From: Megascapheus bottae
Taxonomy: Eukaryota; Chordata; Mammalia; Rodentia; Geomyidae
DNA: 64,000 bases
Direction: 5' to 3'
Assembly (NCBI GenBank): GCA_024803745.1
Contig: JANJXV010000040.1
Location: 4,283,920 to 4,347,919 of the forward strand
This document shows positions 1 to 10,829 of this stretch, piece after piece (within the stretch, counting starts at the first letter, position 1; each line of letters opens with the position of its first letter). The notes beneath the pieces were generated by a model. That model saw only the letters and a list, made by a program, of their open reading frames with translations, searched no databases and was not told the DNA's origin. Position numbers and translations under genes: made by a program.

Positions 1-700
1 CTTGACACGGGCCTTGGCGGTGAGGAGGGGGGGGGGTGAAAGAGCCACAGTGGACTTCTGCCAGTTCTTTCTCTGATCTACCCTCTGGCTAGCCTTCCCC
101 ACGCCCTGGCTGATCTAGCTAGAGCTTCCAGGGGTTTCCAGGGGCGTCCTGATGCCCCCTGACCCCCACCCCAGCTTCATTTCCTTCCTCAGTGGCTGGG
201 GGACCTCAAGTATCCTCAGTTTGAACCCCACATCCTGGGTCTTTTTTTGGGGGGGGGGGTTACAGAGATCTCATTTCTCCCAGTGTGGAGAAGCTGCCTG
301 AGACAGGAGCGTCTGGGCTGGGGGCTGGAGATGGGCTCCCAGCCCATCATTCATTTACCCTCCCTCCCTCCCTCCCTCCCTCCCTCCCTCCCTCCCTCTC
401 TCCCTCCCTCCCTCCCATGTATTGAGCAACTACTCTCTGCCAGTTCCAGCCCAGGTTCACGATGGAGGAGCTGTAAAGGAGTCCCCTCAGCATGGCGTAC
501 CCGCTGCGTTCTGAGGGTGCAGGCTTGGAGGCTGCCTCTTCCTGGCTCAGGTTTGGCCTGGGGGGCTGTCCCCATGCACCTCACTGCGCCTGCCCTGGGA
601 TGGGCCCAGGGTGGCATGGAGCACAGGCTGAGAGGACCCGCTCTGCAGCGGGGGACAGAGGAGAAGAGAGGTGGCCGGTGGCTGAGTCCACCATTGGAGG
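1..700. other. Intergenic, mostly unique
   Basis: No exon or recognised element apart from a GGG/GGT run at 249-259 and the CCCT array at 357-417. The open frames here carry no protein-like sequence that I recognise. Confidence 0.5.
357..417. repeat. (CCCT)n microsatellite
   Basis: About 15 CCCT units with one CTCT interruption near 399. Confidence 0.95.
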
Positions 701-898
701 GCTGGGAGCGTGGCCTAGTGGTAGAGCGCTCAGTTAGCATGCAGAAAGACCTGGGTTCGAGTCCTCGGTACCACAGGAAAAAAAAAGCCAGACGTGGAGC
801 TGTGGTTCAAGGGGTAGAGCGCCAGCCTGGAGGGAAAGAAGCTCAGGGACAGCATCCAGGCCCTGAGTTCAAGACCCAGGACTGGCAAAAAAAAAAAA
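700..898 (+). mobile_element. IDL-Geo SINE
   Basis: Reference copy for this family. The head GTGGCCTAGTGGTAGAGCGC with GGGTTCGAGTCC is the A-box/B-box of a tRNA-Ala-derived ID-like monomer. After a short A-run the Geo monomer follows (AGCCAGACGTGGAGCTGTGG to CTGAGTTCAAGACCCAGGAC), then a poly(A) tail. Confidence 0.93.
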
Positions 899-1575
899 GT
901 CTTATTTGTTGGAAGGTATGAAGACCACAAACTCCAAACAAACAAATGATTCCTTCTTTGCCACAGCATTTCCGGGACCCGGCAATGACACTGGGACAAG
1001 AAGTCGATATATTTTCTGTATCCACCCCCTCCTTTCTCCATCCTTTCTCCCACAAACTGTTTGTGCCGAGGTCTTTGGGCTCTTTGAGGAATTTCCCTGG
1101 CTCCAGTATTTTTTTTTTTTATTATTTTCTGTTCTCTGGGCTTTCGCTTTATTTGCAGAAGGTTGGTTTTTCTGAGTTCATGTCATTATTATTATTTTAT
1201 TTAATTATTTTTTACTGGCAGCACTGAAACCTTTACCTTTGCCAGTAAAAAGGGGAAAAAAGGCAAATAAGAAAAGAGTTAGGGTAAAATAAAACAAAAC
1301 AAAACAAAACTCCAACAACCAGAAGTCGCTTTCTAGGCTATGGAGGAGGAAGACGGGAGCCATGGAAATTGAACGTGGTGGGGCAGCGTTGGCTTTGGAG
1401 AAGGTGCAGGAATGGACTCCAGTCGCTCCCTTCTTAACTGACCTGGGTTTTCCAGACAGAGAATAACATTTCTCCTTTCCTTAGTTTACCTGTGATGAAC
1501 CAAGTGCTTGTCAATCTCACGTGTGCCCGCAAAGCTAAATAACTGAGCCCTAGTGGGGAGTGAGGGCTAATTTGT
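899..1575. other. Intergenic, unique or old sequence
   Basis: AT-rich stretches and an (AAAAC)n patch at 1290-1310; no gene or dated repeat recognised. Confidence 0.45.
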
Positions 1576-1774
1576 TTCCTCCTCCTCCTCCTCCTCCTCC
1601 TCTTCTTCTTCCTCGTCTTCCTCCTCCTCCTCTTCTTCTTCCTCCTCTTCCTCCTCCTCTTCTTCTTCCTCCTCTTCCTCCTCCTCCTCTTCTTCTTCCT
1701 CGTCTTCCTCCTCCTCCTCCTCTTTTTCTTCCTCCTCTTCCTCCTCCTCCTCTTCTTTTTTTCTTTTCTTTTCT
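1576..1774. repeat. Polypyrimidine tract (CCT/CTT)n
   Basis: Almost pure C/T on the plus strand, with an imperfect 50-60 base higher period. Continues beyond the SINE at 1775-1963. Confidence 0.95.
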
Positions 1775-1963
1775 TTTTTGCAGTCCTGGGTCTTGAACTC
1801 AAGGCCTGAGCACTGCCCTTGGATTTTCTCAAGGCTGGAGCTCTACCACTTGAGCCACAGCACCACTTCTGGCTTTTTCTATGTATGTGGCACTGAGGAA
1901 TTGAACCTGGGTCTTCATGCATGCTAGGCGAGCACTCTACCACTAGGCCAAACTCCTGGCCCC
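1775..1963 (-). mobile_element. IDL-Geo SINE splitting a pyrimidine tract
   Basis: Minus-strand full dimer: Geo part CAGTCCTGGGTCTTGAACTC first, ID head ending in CACTCTACCACTAGGCCAAA. Confidence 0.93.
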
Positions 1964-2222
1964 TCCTCTTCTTTTTCTTCCTCCTCCTCCTCCTCCTCTT
2001 CCTCCTCCTACTCTTCCTCTCCCTCCTCCTCTTCTTCCTCGTCCTCTTCTTCCTCCTCTTCCTCCTCCTTTTCCTCCTCCTCTTCTTCCTTCCCTTCCTC
2101 CTCCTTCTCTTTCTCCTCCTCCTCTTCCTCCTCCCCTTCTTCTTCCTTCCCTTCCTCCTCCTCTTCCTCCTCCTCCTCTTCTTCCTTCCCTTCTTCCTCC
2201 TCCTCTTCCTTCTTCCTGCTTC
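1964..2222. repeat. Polypyrimidine tract (CCT/CTT)n, second half
   Basis: Same composition as 1576-1774, with CTTCCTTCCC interruptions repeated about every 60 bases. Confidence 0.95.
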
Positions 2223-2361
2223 TCTTTCTTAAAGGCTTCGACTTCACAACCCAGTAGGAGGGTGGAGAGTGCTGCCAGCCAGCCGGGTTGGTTTGCTCTG
2301 CAATGTGGCTATCTTGAAGGGTCGGGGCCCCTTGGAGGGGAGGAGCCTAGGGAGAGGACTG

Positions 2362-2402
2362 TAGGCCCTGGGGGCGTGGCCTAGGCCCTGGGGGCGTGGC
2401 CT
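2362..2402. repeat. Tandem 20-bp duplication with GGGGGCGTGGCC
   Basis: Two perfect neighbouring copies of AGGCCCTGGGGGCGTGGCCT, each holding a GC-box-like GGGGCGTGGC. Confidence 0.9.
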
Positions 2403-2731
2403 CCACCACACCTGCTCTGCTCTCCAGTTCACTAAGGAGAATATTTTTTTTTCCCCTTCCCACTGATTTGTCACCTCTCCACATGCCCTGAGCACCAGTC
2501 CCAGGCAGCCATGGTCTAGAGCAGCCCCCACTCCCACCCAGCCCCCCAAAAGCTGTCGTGCAGAACCAACCTGCTCTCCTGTGCAGTGGATTGCGGCAGG
2601 GACTGTGCCCCTGTCAGACGGCACATGTCTTCCGAGGTGGAGACCCTGGCCGTGAACCAGCTCCCCGGCATTGGGTTTTCTCTCATCATGGACCCCTCAT
2701 CATAATCACAGAGGCTACGTATAATTGCCCC

Positions 2732-2841
2732 TGTGTGTGTGTGTGTGTGTGTGAGTCTCACGGACTTTCCTGCCCCGGCTGACTTTGAACCGTCATCCTC
2801 ACAGAGGAGCTGGGATGACAGGCGGGAGCCACCAGCACCCC
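2732..2841 (-). mobile_element. B1-like fragment with (TG)n at its 3' side
   Basis: 2753-2841 is minus-strand B1-like head (CTCACGGACTTTCCTGCCCC, GACTTTGAACC, GGGATGACAGGCGGGAGCCA). A (TG)10 run at 2732-2752 replaces the expected downstream part. Confidence 0.8.
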
Positions 2842-3500
2842 GTTATTGAAGTGATGTGACCCCCGGGGCTAATGTCAGAGCTAACCATAAAATTAGACAA
2901 AGGGATGCACCGTTAACGGATCAAGTCTTTAATTAAACAACGGGACAGTAATCTCTAATAAGTAGGCATAGGACCAAAGAAGCCTGCGACATGAGAAGAC
3001 TTGTAAAAACAGAAAGGGTGGATTCAGTACTGGACCCCCCCCCACACCTCTCTCTATTGAGCCCTTCACACACACCAGAGGGCACACAGTGTGCCAGCTC
3101 AAACATCTCGCCTTCCAGAGAGCTTTCAACTCACTTCAGGAATCACCAAGTCTTCTCCCAGGCTCTGAACTCGTGTTTGCTGTCTGGCCAACTGACACAG
3201 ACTCTGGGTTTTGGTCACTAACGAAACCATTTATAAAGCCAAATTCTAGGTACTTCAGCGTGTCCAGCGAAATCATAACAACCGTAAGAACAAGAAAAGC
3301 TTAGACTCAATTTATAAAATGCTCCTTCCACTGTTCAAAGCCAAATTCAAGAGCTGGTTCTAGGCTTCTGGCTTTAGCCAGGGTTGAAAATAGGAAAAGT
3401 TGCTATTCACTTTCGGGGCTCTGGGTTGCTTTTCTGATGATGGAGAGGAGAAATGGAGTTTCACAGGCCTCGCTGTAGAGGAAAATGGTGCCATTCTCTT
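2842..3500. other. Intergenic, unique sequence
   Basis: No exon or mobile element recognised; short C-run at 3033-3041. Confidence 0.45.
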
Positions 3501-3528
3501 TCTTTTTTTTTTTTTTTCCTTTCATTTT

Positions 3529-3685
3529 CTTGGTCATGGGGTTTGAACTCAGGGCCTGAGCACTGTCTTTGGGCTTCTCAAGGCCAGCCACAGCTCCACG
3601 TCTGTGTATGTGGTACCAGGGAATCGAACCCGGGACTTTGTGCATGCTAGGCAAGCACTCTACCACTAGGCCATGGTCCCAGCTA
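3529..3685 (-). mobile_element. IDL-Geo SINE, slightly shortened
   Basis: Minus-strand copy; the Geo part lacks about 25 bases between the Geo core and the ID head. Confidence 0.88.
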
Positions 3686-3779
3686 AATACCATTTTCTGT
3701 GATCAGAGAGGCCTTGGGCCGTGGCATTCCTCCCCCGGGAGCCTCCTCTTTGGGTTTCCCTGTGTGTGAATGTCTAGAG

Positions 3780-4060
3780 TCCTGCATCATTCATCCTGTC
3801 CTGGGGTATTTTCGATCTCGCTTCCACATAGAGAAACCATGGCGCCATATGTGTCTCGGAGCTTGGCTTGGGTTTGTTCTAGGCCCATCCATGTTCCTGC
3901 GAATGACATACTCTTTATTTTTTTTTTCTAATGGCGGTGTAAAATTCCATTGTATATAGATAGGCAACTACATTTATTTTTTTTTCCCTTTGGATCACTC
4001 ATTTATTGTAGGGCATTCTGGGCTGTGTTTGGTAACTTGGTGTTTTGTTTTTGTTTATTT
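3780..4060 (-). mobile_element. Old L1 3'-end remnant
   Basis: GGCCCATCCATGTTCCTGCG, GGCGGTGTAAAATTCCATTG and GGATCACTCATTTATTG match the pattern of the mammalian L1 3' region read in reverse. Broken, no coding capacity. Confidence 0.65.
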
Positions 4061-4149
4061 TTGCATCAGAACATCTTGGTTTGAGTTTCAGCCCCCGCCC
4101 CTGGCTTTTTGTATGTGAGATGCAGTGACTCGACGTAAACCCCTGAGCT

Positions 4150-4920
4150 TAAGCATATTTCTCTGTGACACAAGTAGGGATCGTAACCCCCCCCCCCCGC
4201 CATTGTGTGGCTCTAGTGTTATTTCTGTATTCCCTCCTAGCTGTTCAGGGACAGATGGCTGTTGATAGCCAAAAGTGGAGGAGAAAAAAAAAAAAGGGGA
4301 TAATCTTGAAAAAAAAAGGGGGGGGGGCTACACTGAATTAACTGGGCCTTATCCAAAAAGAAAAACAACAACAACAAAGCTCAATGTGGAACAGCTCAGC
4401 CTGGTCTGCCACGAATGCTCGGAGGCTGGGCTGTCTGTTGAGCCAGGCATTTCAGTGTTGGCAACAGGGCTTGTGGCTCGGCCCTTCTAAATGATGGCGG
4501 CCTTTGAGATGGATAAACAAGATAGAGCCAGGATTATGTAAAGCCAGCACTGAAGGAACACTGTGTGCTGATTGGGGTTTGCCCCACCCAGGCCCCGTGA
4601 ACCACCAACGGACGCCTTGAAAAAAAGCTCCCTTCAGAAGCCTGCTCTCCCCCGAGCTCCAGCTCATCCCTTACAATCCTTGAAGTGGGGCAGCGGCGGC
4701 TGGGGTGCGGGGGGCGGACCCTATCCTGCCAGGATTTGGTCAGGGAGAGAGCACTGTCTCATGGAGCAGAGAGCTGAGGTTTGGTTTCAACATCTTTAAT
4801 CTTTTTTTTCCTCTCAGACGACAGGATACACTTGCAGTATGGTTTGAGCATCAGGGGGAAAAAAAACAAAACAAGACTGTGGCAGGAAAATCTGGGTGGA
4901 TCAAGTGAAGGACGGGAATA
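4150..4920. other. Intergenic, unique sequence
   Basis: Homopolymer runs (C at 4188-4198; A/G at 4283-4328), otherwise nothing recognised. Confidence 0.4.
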
Positions 4921-4924
4921 AACC

Positions 4925-5070
4925 ATGGAAATCAGAAAAAAATATATATATAGGGGTTTTGGGGTGTGGGACAATGAAGGAGAGGGGTGACACTGTCCAG
5001 AAAGCAATGCATTTCTGGCCTTACTCAGGTAACTGTAAAGTGCCTTTATAATCAAATTTAAATTAAAAAG
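4925..5070 (+). mobile_element. Interspersed repeat, plus copy (L1 3' UTR-like)
   Basis: GAGGGGTGACACTGTCCAGA, then CTTACTCAGGTAACTGTAAA and CCTTTATAATCAAATT. It is the same family as 10372-10715, 34285-34620 and 57425-57600. The G-rich part and AATAAA-type end suggest an L1 3' UTR. Confidence 0.6.
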
Positions 5071-5474
5071 AGAGGAAAAAATACATGTGAAGGAAGAGGT
5101 GATGGTACCCCAGGGGGGAAAAAAGCAGTCACTGCTTGACTTAAGTCACTCTTTCCTTCAAATGCATTTTCTCTCCATTACCACTTTATTAGGAAGAGAT
5201 CCGATGTGAAAACCAATCTCTTATTTTCCTGGCCTCTTCCCTTCTTAGCTAGGTCACCTGTTTAGCAACCTGTATAAGAGCCCCAAGAACTATTGACTTT
5301 GAAAGAATACGTTGTGAGTTGGGGTTCATGAGGCTGAGCTGTGAAAAATGTCTTTCAGCTCAGGACCCCCTACCCCCCGCCCCAGGCTTTGATTACGCTG
5401 CCCTCCGGTTCGCGTTTCTCTGACTCTTGAGAGTCTCACCGCGGATTCTCTGATGTTGATTTTCTTTTTAAACT

Positions 5475-5478
<4 letters not shown>
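5071..5478. other. Intergenic, unique sequence
   Basis: No exon or repeat recognised between the L1-like piece and the TG run. Confidence 0.4.
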
Positions 5479-5522
<44 letters not shown>

Positions 5523-5703
5523 ATTGAGGCCGGAACTCAGAGCCAGGGCTCAGCCACACACAGCTCCACTTCTGGATTTTTTCTTTTTTTTGATGATGGT
5601 TTATTGGAGATGAGAGTCTTCTGCCTGGACTGGCTTCGAATCCAGAACCTCATCCCTCGGCCTCCTGAGTAGTTGGGGTGAAAGGTGGAAGCCCCGTGCC
5701 CAG
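5479..5703 (-). mobile_element. B1-Geo SINE with (TG)n tail
   Basis: (TG)20 at 5479-5520 sits where the poly(A) tail should be. Then minus-strand Geo (CAGCTCCACTTCTGGATTTT) and B1-like head (TGGCTTCGAATCC, CCTCCTGAGTAGTTGGGGTG). Confidence 0.88.
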
Positions 5704-5940
5704 ATCGCTGAGTGTTTAAATCTTTCCCCGAGGACAATGGCCTGGGACTCCAGGCGTGAGCTTCCTGGCACAGAATGTGTCGGTGGATAGCGGAGAGGAA
5801 AGAAACGATGTCGCTCCTTCTCTTTTTCCAAGAGTCTGTGCTGTGGATCTGGCCTTTTCCTCCCTGCCTGTCCTCAGATCACGGCGCCATGTGAACTTTC
5901 ACACAAGGTCAAAGCCAGAACTTGGAGGAGAACTTCTGGG

Positions 5941-6962
5941 GAGATAGATAGACAGTCAGTCAGACAGACAGACAGAGAGATGGATAGATAGATGGATAGA
6001 TGGATGGATGGATGGATGGATGGAGAGATAAACAGATACATAGATGGTTAAGAGAGAGAGACAGACAGATGGATGGATGGATGGATGGATGGATGGATGG
6101 ATGGAGAGATGATGGGTAGATAGATTGATAGAAGAATAGATGGATAGATGGATGGATGGATAGATAAACAGATACATAGATGGTTAAGAGAGACAACAGA
6201 CAGACAGACGGATGGATGGATGGATGGATGGATGGATGGATGGGTGGATGGAGAGATGATGGGTAGATAGATAGATTGATTGATAGAAGAATAGATGGAT
6301 AGATGGATGGATAGATAGATAAACAGATACATAGATGGTTAAGAGAGACGACAGACAGACAAACAGATGGATGGATGGATGGATGGATGGATGGATGGAT
6401 GGATGAATGGATGGATGGATGGATGGATGGATGGATGGATGGGTGGATGGATGGATGGGTGGATGGATGTATGGATGGATGGATGGGTGGATGGATGGAT
6501 GGATGGATGGATGGATGGGTGGGTGGGTGGATGGATGGGTGGATGGATGGATGGATGGATGGGTGGATGGATGGATGGATGGATGGATGGGTGGATGGAG
6601 AGATGATGGGTAGATAGATAGATTGATTGATAGAAGAATAGATGGATAGATGGATGGATAGATAGATAAACAGATACATAGATGGTTAAGAGAGACAACA
6701 GACAGACAGACAGACGGATGGATGGATGGATGGATGGATGGATGGATGGATGGGTGGATGGATGGATGGATGGATGGATGGGTGGATGGATGGATGGGTG
6801 GATGGATGGATGGATGGGTGGATAGATGCTAAGTAGATAGATGGATAGATAGATGAATAGACAGATGGATGCAGGGGTACATAGATAAGATAGATGATAG
6901 ATGAACGGATGGATAGGTGGATGGATAGACAAATGCATGAATAGATAGATAGATAGATGACA
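5941..6962. repeat. GATA/GGAT/GACA tetranucleotide array with higher-order units
   Basis: About 1 kb of GGAT, GATA and CAGA units. A complex linker (AAACAGATACATAGATGGTT) recurs at 6030, 6166, 6321 and 6668, and GAGAGATGATGGGTAGATAG recurs before each of the last three. Open frames here are repeat artefacts. Confidence 0.97.
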
Positions 6963-7435
6963 GATATTTTTCAGAGCCAAAGTTTTCTGAGGACAAGTCA
7001 CAACTCTGATCCAGATGTTGGCAGTTCTCTATACCCTGGAGAGGATCTGAACATTTTTTTTTTAACATTCAGCTGCCAGAAATGAATCCAACGCCCAACA
7101 GTACAAAAATAATAATAATAGAAAACAGTTCTTGGAACAACCAGAGGCGGGGCTTTGGCCTCAGCTAACCCGGGGGTCAGACTCGGGCTTCTCGCGCCCA
7201 CGGCTGAACTCAGCCGGCGCTGTGTTCTTGGACGCCTCCTCTGGCTGGACGCTTTCCGGGGAAGGAAAGATAAGAAGGCCTGACTCACGGACGGACGGAC
7301 TCCAGGTTGCACAAATACAGAGAAGCCGAGGGCTTGCGAGGTTGCCTGGGGGCCTGGCTGGAACCACGGCAGAGAACAAACCCTGGGACCTTCTGAGTGT
7401 CTTTCTGTGACCGTCAAGGCCTCAGCAATCCGGTC
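6963..7435. other. Intergenic, unique sequence
   Basis: Moderately GC-rich, no exon recognised. A last ERP27 exon might have been expected in this side of the window but was not found. Confidence 0.4.
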
Positions 7436-7662
7436 ACTGAGACCCTCCCGCCCGTCACCCCGGCTGCTCGGGAGGCTGACATCTGAGGATGGCGGTTCAA
7501 AGCCAGCCTGGGCAGGAAAGTCTGCGAGACTCTGATCTCCAATAAACCACCCCCCCAAAAAAAAAGCCAGAAATGGAGCTGTGGCTCAAGTGGTAGAGGA
7601 CCAGCCTTGAGTGAAAAGAGCTCAGGGACAGCATCCAGGCCCCGAGTTCAAACCCCACGACC
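7436..7662 (+). mobile_element. B1-Geo SINE
   Basis: Reference plus copy. The 7SL/B1-like head (CGTCACCCCGGCTGCTCGGG, AGGCTGACATCTGAGGAT, GGTTCAAAGCCAGCCTGGGC) is followed by CTCTGATCTCCAATAAACCA, an A-run and the same Geo monomer as in IDL-Geo. Confidence 0.92.
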
Positions 7663-8669
7663 CTCATTCCCCTTTCCCTACCCAGCAGAAAAGGGCAGCT
7701 TCCCAAGAGAAGCTGGAATCATAGATAGGGCTGGGGCGGGGGGATTGGGGAGCTACGGTCTCGAGGATTATCAGACCCCCCGGTTCTTAGGGGGTCTGCG
7801 TTTCTGCCCTCAAGCATCCTCCTCCTCCTTCCCTCCCCGAAATCCCTCCTTCCCACCGGGCCAGCCCAGCTCCTGTTTCTTGGGTGGGTCCGTAACGTTC
7901 GTAGCTTTCTCTGCCTCTGTCTCTCTTGCTCTCCCAGGGTCTCTCTGTCTCTGTGTCTGTCTGTCTGTCTGCCTTTCAGGAAATTCCCTAAAGCAGTATG
8001 GGGAAGGGGCAGGGGGAGGCAGACCCAGAGGAGAGGAGAATCTGGAAAGATGGAGAGCTAAGCTGGCTGTGGGGAGGAGGGAGAAGAAACTCTCCTCCAT
8101 CCATGCCCCCGCCACAGAACCAGAGCCCGGGGCCATTCTGGGCTCCTGAGGTCCAGGCTTGTCTGAGGGGCGGGCGGGGTGCGGGGCCTGGAGAGGCTTA
8201 GTCACATGTAAGCCATTTGCCAGGGCTTCGGGGAGCAGATCTGTGAGAAAGGAGTGGGCAGGCTGCAGAAGACGGATGTGGATTTATTTACCTACTTGTT
8301 TATTATTTTTATTTGTGTGTTTGTTTAACTAGTGACCCTGCCCTCACTTCCTGAACTCACACCAACCCACACCGGTGTGTTTGTTTTTCCATGTTGCACA
8401 ATGTCTGCACAACCAGAGTACATTTACTCAAAGCCAAAGAAACCGGGGGCTGCGTCCTGGCCCAGGCAAGTCGGACGGAAGCAGAATGGACAATCCGGCT
8501 GTGGAGCGGGGCGGGTGTGGTGTGCGAAGCAGTCGGAGACCAAGGCTGCCTGGACTCGACTGAACCAACTGCCCTGACAGCACAGAGAGAAACCAGCAAG
8601 ACAGGGCCCTTGTTCACTGCGCCTGCCTGGCTACTCCATGTTCAAACTCAATAATGTTAGCCTCGTTTT
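7663..8669. other. Intergenic, unique, partly GC-rich
   Basis: Includes a CTGT run at 7955-7970. No gene recognised; the open frames show no known domain. Confidence 0.4.
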
Positions 8670-8902
8670 CTTCATTCCCCCTCCTCCTTTCTCCTCCTCC
8701 TCCTCCTCCTCCTCTTCCTCCTTCTCCCCCTCCTCCTCCTCCTCTTCCTCCTCTTTCTCCTCCTCCTCTTCCTTCTCCCCCTCCTCCTCCTCCTCTTCCT
8801 CCTCTTTCTCCTCCTCCTCTTCCTTCTCCCCCTCCTCCTCCTCCCCTTCTTCCTCCTCCTCCTCCCCCTCCTCCTCCTCCCCCTCCCCCCTCCTCTTCCC
8901 TG
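8670..8902. repeat. Polypyrimidine tract with ~60-bp period
   Basis: CTC/CTT units; the block around TCCTTCTCCCCCTCCTCC recurs at about 60-base intervals (8717, 8770, 8823). Confidence 0.95.
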
Positions 8903-9169
8903 TCAGTTATGGGACTTGAGCTCTGGGCCTGGGAGCTGTGACTGAGCCCCAGGTAGGGGTGGGGCCTCCGGGTGCGTCCAGCTCTCCAGTGCTGTCCTCT
9001 CGCACCCCTGGCTCTTCTCAAGATTTAAATGAAGTTCATTGGACATGGGAACCAGCCAGCCCTCAGACCCCCGCCAGCTTCTCGTTCATCCGGGGCCAGG
9101 AAGCGGGCGGCAGGGCTGGGAAGGGTGGACTCGGCCCTCTGGCATTGGGCCTCCAGGTCCTTTAGAATT

Positions 9170-9410
9170 TTTGCCCATCCTGGTCTTGAACGCAGGACCC
9201 TGGGCTCTGTCCCTGGGCTCCTGTTTGCTCCAGGCTGGCGTTCTACCGCTTGAGTCACAGCACCGCGGCAGGCTTCTTGTTTATTTTCGGGTAGTTTGTT
9301 GTAGATGAGAGTCCTGTGGACTTTCCTGCCCGGTTGGCTTTGAAGCACCGTTCTCCCATCTCCGCCTCCCGAGGAGCTGAGCTGGCGGGCCTGAGCTCAA
9401 GCACCCGGCT
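9170..9410 (-). mobile_element. B1-Geo SINE
   Basis: Minus copy, GC-rich and diverged; GTTCTACCGCTTGAGTCACA marks Geo, TTGGCTTTGAAGCACCGTTC marks the B1 head. Confidence 0.87.
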
Positions 9411-9561
9411 GCGGGGTGATCGGATGGCTGCCGCTCCCGTGTGCACAGGCCGGCGCCCACCTCCCCGCCTCCCCCCCTCCCCGCCTCCCTGCCCAGGGCT
9501 CTGGCATTTCTCCCTGCAGAGGAACAGGCAGGCCTTGGACGCTTGAACCAGTGCAGCCATG

Positions 9562-9575
9562 AGCTGCTGCTGCTG

Positions 9576-9615
<40 letters not shown>

Positions 9616-9825
9616 TTCTTCTTCTTCTTCTTCTTCTTCTTCTTCTTCTTCTTCTTCTCCTTCTCCTTCTCCTCCTCCTCCTCCTCCTCCTCCTCCTCCT
9701 CCTCCTCCTCCTCCTCCTCCCCTCCTCCTCCTCCTCCTCCTCCTCCTCCTCTTCTTCTTCTTCTCCTGCTCCTCCTCCCCTCCCCCTCCTCCCTCTCCTC
9801 CTCCTCCTCCTTCTCTTTGCCACCT
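9562..9825. repeat. (TTC)n followed by (CTC)n
   Basis: Nearly pure TTC from about 9575 to 9658 (some 27 units), then CTC to 9780 and a mixed tail. A perfect polypurine/polypyrimidine mirror tract able in principle to form triplex DNA. Confidence 0.97.
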
Positions 9826-10189
9826 TGGTTCTTTTCTGCAGGGCCTGCTGGGAACAAGGGGACATCTGTGTGTGGACAGGAAGAGGCCGTGGTCCGGGGC
9901 GTCAGGCCAGGGGGTCCCCCACCCTCTGCATCCCACGCTGGCCGCACACCACACCTGCTCCGTCCCAGCCAGCCTGGGCGCCAGGGCCCCGCGTCCCCAC
10001 CCAGGCCTGAGCCCTTTTATCTTCCTGGCCACGGGGGCCTGGACCCCCAGGCTGCCCCCCCCAGCATGGCCCCCGCGGTGAGCCAGCACGGGTGGGTGAC
10101 TCTCGCCTGAGTCTTCGCCGTGAAGCGCTCGCAGTTCAGAAGGGCAAGCCCTGGGGTCGCCTTGTTTATTTAAAATGTATTTCTTTATT

Positions 10190-10363
10190 TTTTTTTCCCC
10201 AGTCCTGGGTCTTGAACTCAGGGCCTGAGCACTGTCCTTGGACTTTCTCAAGGCTCGAGCTCTACCACTTGAGCCTCAGCACCACTTCTGGCTTTTTCTG
10301 TGTATGTGGAACCGAGGAATCGAACCCAGGGCTTCCTGCATGCTAAGTCCTCTACCACTAGAG
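10190..10363 (-). mobile_element. IDL-Geo SINE, head shortened
   Basis: Minus copy; the ID head lacks the usual GCGAGCAC segment (GCATGCTAAGTCCTCTACC). Confidence 0.92.
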
Positions 10364-10371
10364 TGCTCTTA

Positions 10372-10715
10372 AAATTCATTTTCATTGTGGTGATAAAGGC
10401 GATGGGCAGAGGGGGGACAGCTCCCCGAGTCAGGGTGTCAGGTCCCAGGACATTTCTTTGAGGACGCCGTCCCCCCCTTCCCTCGCTGTCTCCCCATTTT
10501 CCCCTCCCATCCCCACGCACAAGTGGTGGCGTCCATTCTCCACGTCGTGTCCAGCGAGGACCACGGCTGCCTCTGTCCACCTCTGTCCTCCGTGTCTGTG
10601 CCCCCCTCCCCTCCTCCCCCAGAGACAGAGAAACCAACACTCGAGAGGAAAAGAAAAGAAAGCCACAAGGGAGAAAATAAATCTCTGTTTCTGCCTCCTG
10701 GAGTTCATCTTGAGA
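10372..10715 (-). mobile_element. Interspersed repeat, minus copy (L1 3' UTR-like)
   Basis: Shares with 34285-34620 GACATTTCTTTGAGGAC, CCCCATTTTCCCCTCCCATC, GAGGACCACGGCTGCCTC and CAGAGACAGAGAAACCA, so both descend from one family. Confidence 0.75.
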
Positions 10716-10768
10716 GGCTTTTTATTTATTTATTCACACGGGATGGGAAAGGCTCGGCAACATGAATT

Positions 10769-10829
10769 TCCTTCCTTCCTTCCTTCCTTCCTTCCTTCCT
10801 TCCTTCCTTCCTTCCTTCCTTCCTTCCTG
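10769..10829. repeat. (TTCC)n microsatellite
   Basis: About 15 uninterrupted CCTT units. Confidence 0.97.

Noticed and set aside
5960..7001. Minus ORFs rich in IHPSIHPS and plus ORFs MDGWMDGW
   Set aside because: Translation of the GGAT/GATA array.
7607..8205. 180- and 131-codon overlapping ORFs in GC-rich unique DNA
   Set aside because: One begins inside a SINE; no splice structure, no recognised similarity, and open frames are expected by chance at this GC.
9255..10251. Poly-Glu, poly-Arg and poly-Leu ORFs around 9.3-10.2 kb
   Set aside because: Triplet-repeat translation of the TTC/CTC tract.
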